This document shows positions 44,717 to 52,244 of a DNA stretch of 64,000 nt, piece after piece. The translations under genes were made by a program, and so were the position numbers. The stretch's first letter is position 1. Each line of letters opens with the position of its first letter. The DNA lies in assembly GCF_030506305.1 (NCBI RefSeq), contig NZ_CP119421.1:2620501-2684500 (forward strand), read 5' to 3'. The notes under the pieces are model-generated. The model saw nothing but the letters and a program-made list of their open reading frames with translations. It did no database searches and was not told the origin of the DNA. The stretch comes from Porifericola rhodea (lineage in GTDB: Bacteria > Bacteroidota > Bacteroidia > Cytophagales > Cyclobacteriaceae).

Positions 44717-45832
44717 ATGAAACGTGCAGTCCTTTTTTCATTCTTGTTAAGTAGTATGTTGGCTTTAGTGCCTGCTCGGGCACAAACGGCATTTGAGGTG
44801 GTACCCTTCAGCTCGGACCGCTGGAAGGTAGAAGGCGAATACAAACTTGAAGATTATCGCAACGCCCAAAGTTTATACCTGCCCCAGGGGGGTAAAGCGC
44901 TACTGCCAGATGCACAGTTCCTGAATGGTATTATTGAGTTTGACATAGCCTTTAGCCAGGAGAGAGGCTTCAAAGGCCTACGCTTTCGGGCTCAGGATGA
45001 TACCAATTACGAGGAGTTTTACTTCAGGTCGCATCAGTCGGGCAACCCGGATGCTATGCAGTACACTCCGGTATTTAATGGTGTAGCAGCCTGGCAGCTG
45101 TATTATGGAGAAAATCACTCTACGGCTTATTCCTACAAAGACAATGAGTGGATGCATATAAAGCTCGCTGTCCAAGATCAGCGGATGGAAGTCTTTATTG
45201 ATAACATGGAAGTACCTGTGCTTTATGTGTACGACCTTAAAATGAAAGCGGAGAGTGGCCCCCTGGGGCTATACAGTATGGGAAGTGTTCGTTTTGCAAA
45301 CTTTAAATATCAGCCTACAGACTCATACACTTTTACCAGCAAAGCTAGGGCTTTTCCCAGGCTGGCAGTAGGAACTATAAACAATTGGGAGGTATCCAAC
45401 GCATTTGCAGAAGAAGCCATTGCCCAGCAACCCCAACTAAAGCAGGACTTTATAGATCAGCTGAAGTGGCAAAAGCTTGAGAGTGAGTTTACAGGTATTA
45501 CCAATCTGGCCCGGGTAGCCCAACTTGCAGAAGGAAAGAATACTGTTATTGCTAAAGTGAAAATTACTTCGGACAAAAAACAGCTTAAAAAATTAGAGTT
45601 TGGCTATAGCGATGTGGCCAGAGTGTATTGCAACAATACTATTTTGTACGAAGGTCAGCGTGTTTTTCGCTCCCGTGACTATCGCTATCTAGGCACCATA
45701 GGTTACTTTGATAGCATATATCTACCTCTGGAAAAGGGCGAAAACGAAATCTATATGATCGTTACTGAAAACTTTGGAGGTTGGGGTATTATGGCCAGAA
45801 TGGAAGATAGCGAGGGAGTAGCCTTAAAATAG
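44717..45832 (+). CDS. Secreted concanavalin/LamG-like protein
   Basis: A 371-aa protein with a signal peptide (MKRAVLFSFLLSSMLALVPARA). Residues ~25-205 form a DUF1080/LamG-like jelly roll (GGKALLPDAQFLNGIIEFDI, GPLGLYSMGSVRFANFKY). A second beta-rich domain (~225-371) follows, with ARVYCNNTILYEGQRVF. No catalytic site recognised; it may bind or hydrolyse sugar. The frame begins at 44639, but ATG 44717 starts the signal peptide. It is divergent from the membrane regulator whose C-terminus carries a similar fold, so regulator and target are plausible. Confidence 0.72.
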   Translation: MKRAVLFSFLLSSMLALVPARAQTAFEVVPFSSDRWKVEGEYKLEDYRNAQSLYLPQGGKALLPDAQFLNGIIEFDIAFSQERGFKGLRFRAQDDTNYEEFYFRSHQSGNPDAMQYTPVFNGVAAWQLYYGENHSTAYSYKDNEWMHIKLAVQDQRMEVFIDNMEVPVLYVYDLKMKAESGPLGLYSMGSVRFANFKYQPTDSYTFTSKARAFPRLAVGTINNWEVSNAFAEEAIAQQPQLKQDFIDQLKWQKLESEFTGITNLARVAQLAEGKNTVIAKVKITSDKKQLKKLEFGYSDVARVYCNNTILYEGQRVFRSRDYRYLGTIGYFDSIYLPLEKGENEIYMIVTENFGGWGIMARMEDSEGVALK

Positions 45833-45874
45833 ATTTGTTTTAAGCTGTACCATTAATAATTATAGCAACTACAA

Positions 45875-45907
45875 ATGTACCTCTGCCCGAGCAGAGGTGC
45901 ATTTTTG
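45875..45907 (+). terminator. Bidirectional Rho-independent terminator
   Basis: A 12-bp stem (arms 45875-45886 and 45891-45902, one G-U, loop CCGA) with a T-run to 45907. It lies between converging genes and probably serves both. Confidence 0.85.
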
Positions 45908-45911
45908 CTTA

Positions 45912-46712
45912 TTAGTGTTTGCGGATGTAGATATTGCCGTTATGATTTTTAAAGAGCAATCTCGGCCCGCCTCCATTAATTTCTCCGCTGATACTTTTAT
46001 CTATACTTACTTTGTAGACACCATTCTCTTTACGCTTGTCTACCTTGCGCTGTGCATTCACACTGATGTCAAAGTCAGTAAATATTTCACCATTCAGGGT
46101 TTTCATCTGAGCAGTCATAGGAGTGTTGGCAGGGAAGCTCACGTCTATATCTCCGTTTAAGCTACTGAATGCCATAGGGGTATCCGGGCTAACTTCACGA
46201 AAGCTTACCCTAACATCGCCATTAACTGTACTAGCTACCACTGAACCACGAATATCTTCCAGCTCCACATTTCCGTTTACATTACTCACTTCCATCTCAC
46301 CCTGCAAGCCTTTTACAATTATATTTCCATCATTCACGGTTTTGGCATTGACAGAAAATTGAGCGGGTAATAATATTTCGAGATCAGTCAGTTGGTGGGG
46401 CGTCTGGGTATCTACCCGTACCCTATTATCATTTTCGCTGGCCTCCAGTCCAAAACTAGGTCCCGAAATTTTACGCATACCATTTTTGCTGCTCTCTTCT
46501 TTTACTTTTCTGCCTCTTTCATTAATGCGAACTACCACCTCTTTGCCCTCATAACTTTGTATGTTAATGGAGCCCCGCACCATTTGTACTTCTAGCTGAC
46601 CAGGCTCTCCGGGCCTGGAAAGAGGTATGGCAATTTGTTCCTGGGCCTGGGCTAGTCCTATCGCTAACAGGTATGCCAGCAGCGCAATTAGTATAACTTT
46701 TATCAGTCTCAT
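45912..46712 (-). CDS. DUF4097-family exported protein B
   Basis: A 266-aa protein with a signal peptide (MRLIKVILIALLAYLLAIGLAQAQ). The body is a right-handed beta-helix-like run of short VNG/LNG/NGD turns, typical of DUF4097, closing with GGGPRLLFKNHNGNIYI. ATG 46712 was preferred over the one at 46742 because it gives a standard signal and leaves 1 bp after the upstream stop. It is a tandem paralogue of the preceding DUF4097 gene. It is last in the sigma-factor operon, and the product is likely an envelope protein of unknown role. Confidence 0.78.
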   Translation of the reverse strand: MRLIKVILIALLAYLLAIGLAQAQEQIAIPLSRPGEPGQLEVQMVRGSINIQSYEGKEVVVRINERGRKVKEESSKNGMRKISGPSFGLEASENDNRVRVDTQTPHQLTDLEILLPAQFSVNAKTVNDGNIIVKGLQGEMEVSNVNGNVELEDIRGSVVASTVNGDVRVSFREVSPDTPMAFSSLNGDIDVSFPANTPMTAQMKTLNGEIFTDFDISVNAQRKVDKRKENGVYKVSIDKSISGEINGGGPRLLFKNHNGNIYIRKH

Positions 46713-46713
46713 A

Positions 46714-47580
46714 TCAATACTTTTTAACATATACATTTCCATTTAGCACATTGAAGTCTAGCAAGGGGCCTCCTCCGTTAATTTTAAGGGTGGTACTTTT
46801 ATCCAGCCGATATATTTTTTTGCTGCCTTTTTCTGTACTGGCCTGAACCTCGGGCTGGTACTCTATATTTTCATAATTAGTATATAAATCCCCATGCATG
46901 CTCTTAAATCGCACATTTGCTTTAATCTCATCCGGAAAACTAACTCTTATATCTCCGTTAACAGTATGGTATTCTGCATCCTCATCCGGACTTTGTAAAT
47001 AGCGAATATCTATCGGGCCGTTGACAGTGTGCGCAGTATTCAGGCCGCTTACCTGCTCAGCATTAATGCCACCATTAACATTATGCAAGACAATAGATTC
47101 TGCTTCAATATTTTTGACCATAACTCCCCCATTATTAATGGTAGAAGCTTCCAGACTGATGTTATTGGGCACTCTTAGCCTGATGTCATAGTGGAAATCA
47201 TAATACGCATCATGTCGGTTGATGTGGTAATGCAGCCGCCTTCCTCTCAGCTCTGCTTTAACGTCTGGGTCTTCCGGGTAGATAAGAATAAGGTCGCCTT
47301 CTGTACGACTTACGAGCTTTACATTTTCGCGGGCATAGCGCATAGCCTCTTCGTCCTGAGCTTTTAGAATTTGTCGGGCTTCCAACACTATCGTTTCTCC
47401 TTCATAACCTTCTATACTTAGGTTTCCACTCACATTTTTTAAAATAAGCAGCGGATTACCACCCTTTTGCTCAAAGTTTAAATTACGTTCTATTGTTTTC
47501 TCCTCTTCTAACTTCATTTTTTGGGCGTAGGCATACAGCCCAGCACTGAAAAGGAGGGCTAGTAGTATGATCTTTTTCAT
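46714..47580 (-). CDS. DUF4097-family exported protein A
   Basis: A 288-aa exported protein with signal peptide MKKIILLALLFSAGLYAYAQ. It shows the same pattern of short strands, with NGGVMVKN, VNGGINAEQ, VNGPIDIRYL and VNGDIRVSF, and ends in a GGGPLLDFNVLNGNVYV motif as its paralogue does. The 5-bp gap to the anti-sigma-like gene and 1 bp to the next indicate one operon. The function of the family is unknown. Confidence 0.8.
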   Translation of the reverse strand: MKKIILLALLFSAGLYAYAQKMKLEEEKTIERNLNFEQKGGNPLLILKNVSGNLSIEGYEGETIVLEARQILKAQDEEAMRYARENVKLVSRTEGDLILIYPEDPDVKAELRGRRLHYHINRHDAYYDFHYDIRLRVPNNISLEASTINNGGVMVKNIEAESIVLHNVNGGINAEQVSGLNTAHTVNGPIDIRYLQSPDEDAEYHTVNGDIRVSFPDEIKANVRFKSMHGDLYTNYENIEYQPEVQASTEKGSKKIYRLDKSTTLKINGGGPLLDFNVLNGNVYVKKY

Positions 47581-47585
47581 AGTAA

Positions 47586-48380
47586 TTAGATTAGTGCGTT
47601 GATACTTTTCTGGATTTCCAGGGCAACCATTTCGTTTAGTTCCTGCTTTTCCATGAGTTGTTTGAGCGCTTCTACCGACTCAGTCTCTTCCAAGAGCACC
47701 ATAGCTTCCGCCAAAGCCAGTTGTACCATAGGAGCTTCCTGTCCGGGAATGGATTTTACCAGCCCTTCCCTTACTTCTACCTGATCGGCATAGAGGAGGA
47801 GCAGGGCATCCAGGGCTGCTAGGCGCACATTAACGTGTGAGTCCTCATTAAGCACCTTTAGCAGGGCATTGCTCACCTTACGGTCGGTGCTGGGCAGTCG
47901 GCTACTCATACTTACCGCCTTCAGTCTTTGTGTGGCCGAGGGTTGTTCCAGCAGATTGATTACCATAGTCTCCTGCATACTCTGTAGTTCATCACGCATC
48001 TCTGCTACCTGCTGGTCATAGTCTTGCGAAGTGCCGAACCACAAGCCAACACTCAGACCCATAGCAAAGATGAAGCACGCATACAGCAACTGAGAAAGTT
48101 TAATGTCTACCTGAAGGCGAGGCAGCCAACTCCAGCGTTGACTTTTCGCCTCCTGAATGCGAACCTGCTCCTCTAACTGAGCATAAAAGTTCTGGCTCAG
48201 TTGGACAGAAGGCTCAGGCACCGGGTAACTTGCCGACTGTATATGGAAGCGCCTGAGTTCATCCACTTCTTTTTCGCCAATTATACCTTCTGCTATTAGC
48301 TTATCCAGTTTTTGTTGCCGGGCAGGTTCAAGCTTGCCTTCCAGGTGGTCTAAAATCAGAAGTATATGTTCATCTTTCAT
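47586..48380 (-). CDS. Anti-sigma factor-like protein with HEAT repeats
   Basis: A 264-aa membrane protein. The cytosolic N-terminus (~1-90, ILLILDHLEGKLEPARQQK) resembles the helical sigma-binding part of anti-sigma factors. One transmembrane helix at ~95-117 (LLYACFIFAMGLSVGLWFG). The periplasmic C-terminus, ~150-264, consists of HEAT-like helical repeats (SNALLKVLNEDSHVNVRLAAL). It overlaps the upstream sigma gene by 4 bp, typical of sigma/anti-sigma pairs. It probably holds the sigma factor until a periplasmic signal arrives. Confidence 0.8.
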   Translation of the reverse strand: MKDEHILLILDHLEGKLEPARQQKLDKLIAEGIIGEKEVDELRRFHIQSASYPVPEPSVQLSQNFYAQLEEQVRIQEAKSQRWSWLPRLQVDIKLSQLLYACFIFAMGLSVGLWFGTSQDYDQQVAEMRDELQSMQETMVINLLEQPSATQRLKAVSMSSRLPSTDRKVSNALLKVLNEDSHVNVRLAALDALLLLYADQVEVREGLVKSIPGQEAPMVQLALAEAMVLLEETESVEALKQLMEKQELNEMVALEIQKSINALI

Positions 48381-48928
48381 AAAGCGCTAAACCTTTCAAG
48401 TTTTTGAAAAATCTCTTTAAGCTCCCGTATCGCACGGAAGACTTTTACTTTGATATTGGCCTCGCTGGTATTCATCATCTTGGCAATCTCATGATAGCGG
48501 AGCCCCTGATAGCGACTTAGTACCAGCACCTCTCTTTTTTCATCGCTCAGGTACTGCATAGCTTTTTCCAGAAGATTAATTTGCTCTTCCTGCATTTCGC
48601 GAGCCTCTTCATTTTCCCAGAACTGCTCCACCTCTTTAAAGTGGTCTTCTGTCAGCCGTTTGCTCTTTCGGTAATGGTCTGCCAGCAGGTTGCGCGCCAG
48701 GTGATACATCCAACTGCTAAACTTACCATCTCCTACAAAAGTATGGCGGTACTTAATCATGCGGAGAAAGAGGTTCTGTACCAGATCTTCGCTCAGTGTA
48801 GCATCCTGGCACATGCGGTAAAAAAAGCCAAACATAGGGCGATGGTAGCGTTCAAAAAGGAGCCCCATCTTGTCTAGCTTACCTTCTTTTACTTTTAGCA
48901 TTAAGGCATTGTCGGCGCTGGAATCCAA
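48377..48928 (-). CDS. ECF-family RNA polymerase sigma factor
   Basis: A 183-aa sigma-70 of the extracytoplasmic function type. Region 2 lies at ~20-90 (SEDLVQNLFLRMIKYRHTFVGD, with SWMYHLARNLLADHYRK), and region 4 at ~120-175 (LVLSRYQGLRYHEIAKMMNTS, HTH). Length is typical. It is first in the operon with an anti-sigma-like protein and two DUF4097 genes. It is divergent from a sulfatase gene, with 131 bp between the starts. Confidence 0.93.
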   Translation of the reverse strand: MDSSADNALMLKVKEGKLDKMGLLFERYHRPMFGFFYRMCQDATLSEDLVQNLFLRMIKYRHTFVGDGKFSSWMYHLARNLLADHYRKSKRLTEDHFKEVEQFWENEEAREMQEEQINLLEKAMQYLSDEKREVLVLSRYQGLRYHEIAKMMNTSEANIKVKVFRAIRELKEIFQKLERFSAL

Positions 48929-49059
48929 GTTTGTTAGTTTTGTCCGGGGAAACTTAGGCTTGGGCTAAAGGTTACAAATAAATTTAAAATTTTTGCATAT
49001 TGTCTTTTAAAGCGGCAGTATCTGCTTTACTTATAGTTATCAAAACCTAACTTACGTTT

Positions 49060-50661
49060 ATGAGATTGCTCAATTTTTTTGTCTTAGGACTATTGTTCGT
49101 GTCAGCCTGTACGCATAGCACACAGGAAAACAATGAGCGTTCCTCCACCCCCCAACAGAGGCCTAACATCGTGTTCATCATGACGGATGACCACGCTTTT
49201 CAGGCCATCAGTGCCTATGGCTCTGAAATTAACAAAACACCTAACATAGACAGGATTGCCCGGGAGGGCATGCTTTTTAACAAGGCTTTTGTAACTAACT
49301 CTATATGTGCTCCCAGCAGAGCGGTTATTCTAACCGGAAAGCACAGCCACCTCAATGGCGTAGTAGACAATGTAGCCCGCTTTGACAGTACTCAGGTTAC
49401 TTTTCCTAAGCTACTGCGAGAGGCCGGGTATAATACTGCTATGATTGGCAAGTGGCACCTTAAAAGTCAGCCTACCGGCTTTGACTACTGGAAGGTACTA
49501 CCCGGGCAGGGACACTACTATAACCCAGATTTCAGAACAAAAGACGGTATGGTGCGAGAAGAGGGTTACGTGACTGATATCATCACCAACGAAGCTATCA
49601 ACTGGCTAAAGAGCGGAAGAGAGCAGGATAAGCCATTTCTGCTCATGTATCAGCATAAGGCGCCTCACCGAGAGTGGCTTCCTAGCCCCGACCACCTTGG
49701 CATGTACAAAGGAGAAGAGACTCGCGAGCCCGAAACTCTTTTTGACGATTATGAGGGAAGAGGTACTGCTGCCAAAGAAGCAGAAATGCGTATCTACGAT
49801 CATATGGGCCTGACCAACGACTCAAAAGTAAAGCCCGAAATAGTAAATGAGCTAGGTTATGAGGAGTTTCTGGAGTGGTATCCTCGTGCTTTTAAAGGCA
49901 GTCAGGAGCGTATGAACGAGGAGCAGCAGGCAGCATGGAATGCAGTTTATGATTCTATCAACCAGGAGTTTCAGCGCTTGAAGCCTAAGGGCAAAGAGCT
50001 TACCCGCTGGAAGTTTCAGCGCTATATGGATGATTACCTGGCCAGCATCGCGTCTGTAGACGATAATGTCGGGCGTTTGCTGGACTACCTGGAAGAAAGC
50101 GGGCTGGACGAAAACACTATTATTGTGTATACCTCAGATCAGGGCTTCTACCTGGGAGAGCATGGCTGGTTTGACAAACGTTTTATGTATGAAGAATCTT
50201 TCCGCACCCCATTAATGGTTAAATGGAAGGGTGTAACCGAGGCAGGATCAGAAAATAACCAGTTGGTACAAAACCTGGACTTTGCCCAGACCTTTCTGGA
50301 AGCAGCTGGTGTAGAGGCTCCCGAAGAGATGCAGGGAGAAAGCCTTTTGCCTTTCCTCAAAGGCGAAGAGCCAGAAAACTGGCGCGATGCGGTGTATTAC
50401 CATTATTATGAGTACCCCTCCATACATGCGGTAAAGCGTCACTATGGGGTGCGTACCGACCGATACAAACTTATACATTTTTACCACGATGTGGATGAGT
50501 GGGAATTTTACGATCTGGAAAAGGACCCTCAGGAGATGCAAAGCCGCTACAACGATCCTGAGTACCAGCCTATCATTGATGAAATGAAGGTACGAATACA
50601 GGAACTGCGCGAACAGTATGGTGACTCTGACGAACTCATTATGTCTTTCATCAATAAATAA
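49060..50661 (+). CDS. Secreted sulfatase (lipoprotein)
   Basis: A 533-aa type I sulfatase, probably acting on sulfated polysaccharide. Lipobox VSAC near residue 17. The formylglycine site is Cys83 in the signature [11 protein letters not shown]. Metal ligands appear early as MTDDHAFQ and toward the C-terminus as [17 protein letters not shown]. The C-terminal part with DLEKDPQEM is typical. Cys-type sulfatases need a maturase, not seen here. It is first in a plus-strand run of secreted hydrolases. The substrate is unknown. Confidence 0.92.
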   Translation: MRLLNFFVLGLLFVSACTHSTQENNERSSTPQQRPNIVFIMTDDHAFQAISAYGSEINKTPNIDRIAREGMLFNKAFVTNSICAPSRAVILTGKHSHLNGVVDNVARFDSTQVTFPKLLREAGYNTAMIGKWHLKSQPTGFDYWKVLPGQGHYYNPDFRTKDGMVREEGYVTDIITNEAINWLKSGREQDKPFLLMYQHKAPHREWLPSPDHLGMYKGEETREPETLFDDYEGRGTAAKEAEMRIYDHMGLTNDSKVKPEIVNELGYEEFLEWYPRAFKGSQERMNEEQQAAWNAVYDSINQEFQRLKPKGKELTRWKFQRYMDDYLASIASVDDNVGRLLDYLEESGLDENTIIVYTSDQGFYLGEHGWFDKRFMYEESFRTPLMVKWKGVTEAGSENNQLVQNLDFAQTFLEAAGVEAPEEMQGESLLPFLKGEEPENWRDAVYYHYYEYPSIHAVKRHYGVRTDRYKLIHFYHDVDEWEFYDLEKDPQEMQSRYNDPEYQPIIDEMKVRIQELREQYGDSDELIMSFINK

Positions 50662-50671
50662 TTTTTTTGTT

Positions 50672-50706
50672 CCGGCCTGCCTTGAGCGTAAAGCGCCGGG
50701 TTTTTC
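50672..50706 (+). terminator. Possible terminator after the sulfatase
   Basis: Short arms CCGGC (50672-50676) and GCCGG (50695-50699) followed by GTTTTT. Weak, with an 18-nt loop. Confidence 0.45.
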
Positions 50707-50724
50707 TATTTAAACCAACTCAAC

Positions 50725-51234
50725 ATGAAAAATCTACACAGCATTGCTTTTTGTCTTCTTGCAGTATTGCTCGCCTATTGCACACCCCAAAGTCCCTCGG
50801 CAGAAACCGAAGGAGAACTGGATGGGGTAGAGGTAGAAGTAGAATATAGCTCTCCCAGAGTGAGAGGCAGAGAAGGTAAAATATGGGGCGATATGCTGCC
50901 TTACGGTCAGGTGTGGCGTGCCGGTGCTAATGAAGCTACCGAAGTCTCTTTTGAGCAGGCCGTAATGGTTGAGGGACAGCGTCTGGAGGCGGGAACCTAT
51001 AGCCTGTTTATGATCCCTGACGAGTCAGAATGGCAAGTGATATTTAATCGTGCTACTGATATCTCAGGTACAGATTATGAGTCAGTAAAAGAGCAGAACG
51101 CTCTGGAGGTAAGTGTACAGCCCCAAAAAAATACTGAGCTGCGCGAAGAGCTTAGTTACGAAATTGAAAACGGAAAACTGCTGCTACATTGGGAGTACCT
51201 GACGATTCCGATTGCGGTAAGTGCTGCAAACTAA
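50725..51234 (+). CDS. DUF2911-family lipoprotein
   Basis: A 169-aa lipoprotein with lipobox LLAYC (Cys18). The body is DUF2911: VEYSSPRVRGREGKIWG, LPYGQVWRAGANEATEVSF and AGTYSLFMIPDESEWQVIF. This family is common in Bacteroidota and its function is unknown. It is on the same strand between two other secreted proteins (63 and 46 bp gaps), so likely co-expressed with the following YdjC-like deacetylase. Confidence 0.85.
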   Translation: MKNLHSIAFCLLAVLLAYCTPQSPSAETEGELDGVEVEVEYSSPRVRGREGKIWGDMLPYGQVWRAGANEATEVSFEQAVMVEGQRLEAGTYSLFMIPDESEWQVIFNRATDISGTDYESVKEQNALEVSVQPQKNTELREELSYEIENGKLLLHWEYLTIPIAVSAAN

Positions 51235-51280
51235 ACTTTAGACCATCAGATTACTACTGCAACTACAGACTTCTCTTTGC

Positions 51281-52135
51281 ATGAACAAGTTTTTTTATCT
51301 GGCTGGGCTAATCTTTTTGCTCAGCCATTTTCCATTGGCAGCCCAGGACGACGGCATCCGGCTAATTGTCAGAAGTGATGATATGGGCTTTTCTCATGCC
51401 GCTAATCTGGCCATCATAGAGTCTGTGGAAAAGGGCATTACCACTTCGGTAGAAGTGATGGTGCCTACCCCATGGTTTCCAGAAGCAGTAGCTTTGTTAC
51501 AGAACTACCCTGAACTTGATGTAGGTATACATATTACCCTCACCAGCGAATGGACAAATGTAAAATGGCGCCCACTAACTCACGCTCCCAGCCTTACCGA
51601 TGGCAATGGCTATTTTTATCCTATGATCTGGCCAAACGAGCATTATGGTGCAGAGCAAGCCCTCTCCAGACAAAACTGGAAGCTGAAAGAAATTGAGCAG
51701 GAGATCAGAGCACAGATAGAGATAGCTCAGAAGAATATTCCTCAGCTGACACACCTTAGTGCTCATATGGGCTGCACTAGCATTGCCCCAGAAGTAGAAG
51801 CTATATATCGTAAACTTGCCATGGAGTATGCACTAGATATTCACCCTGAAGATTATCAGGTAAAACGAGCTACCTACTTAGGAGAGAAAGAAACACCAGC
51901 ACAAAAGAAGCAGGCATTTATTAAGATGCTGGCAGAGTTACAGGCAGGAGTTCATATGTTTGTAGACCACCCTGCTTACGATGTACCTGAAACCAGGGCT
52001 ATCCATCATACGGGTTATGAAGATGTGGCCCACGACCGGCAGGGAGTTACTGATATGCTGACCGACCCGGATGTATTACAGGCAATTAAAAAGTATGGTA
52101 TCAGATTGATCAGCTATGCTGACCTGAAAAAATAG
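51281..52135 (+). CDS. YdjC/ChbG-like carbohydrate deacetylase (secreted)
   Basis: A 284-aa protein with a signal peptide (~1-20, ending LAAQ). It matches ChbG/YdjC: RSDDMGFSHAANLAI (metal-binding Asp), DVGIHITLTSEW and LSAHMGCTS. ChbG removes acetyl groups from chito-oligosaccharides; the secreted form here suggests an extracellular sugar. It is part of the plus-strand run with the sulfatase and DUF2911 protein. Confidence 0.85.
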   Translation: MNKFFYLAGLIFLLSHFPLAAQDDGIRLIVRSDDMGFSHAANLAIIESVEKGITTSVEVMVPTPWFPEAVALLQNYPELDVGIHITLTSEWTNVKWRPLTHAPSLTDGNGYFYPMIWPNEHYGAEQALSRQNWKLKEIEQEIRAQIEIAQKNIPQLTHLSAHMGCTSIAPEVEAIYRKLAMEYALDIHPEDYQVKRATYLGEKETPAQKKQAFIKMLAELQAGVHMFVDHPAYDVPETRAIHHTGYEDVAHDRQGVTDMLTDPDVLQAIKKYGIRLISYADLKK

Positions 52136-52244
52136 ATCACTGACTATACCTTAAATTTTGTGCTTTTCCCGAAGGCAAACTTTATATAGTTATATCTACC
52201 AACAATACAACCAAGAAACTAATACTCATAAACCAACCTAAATC

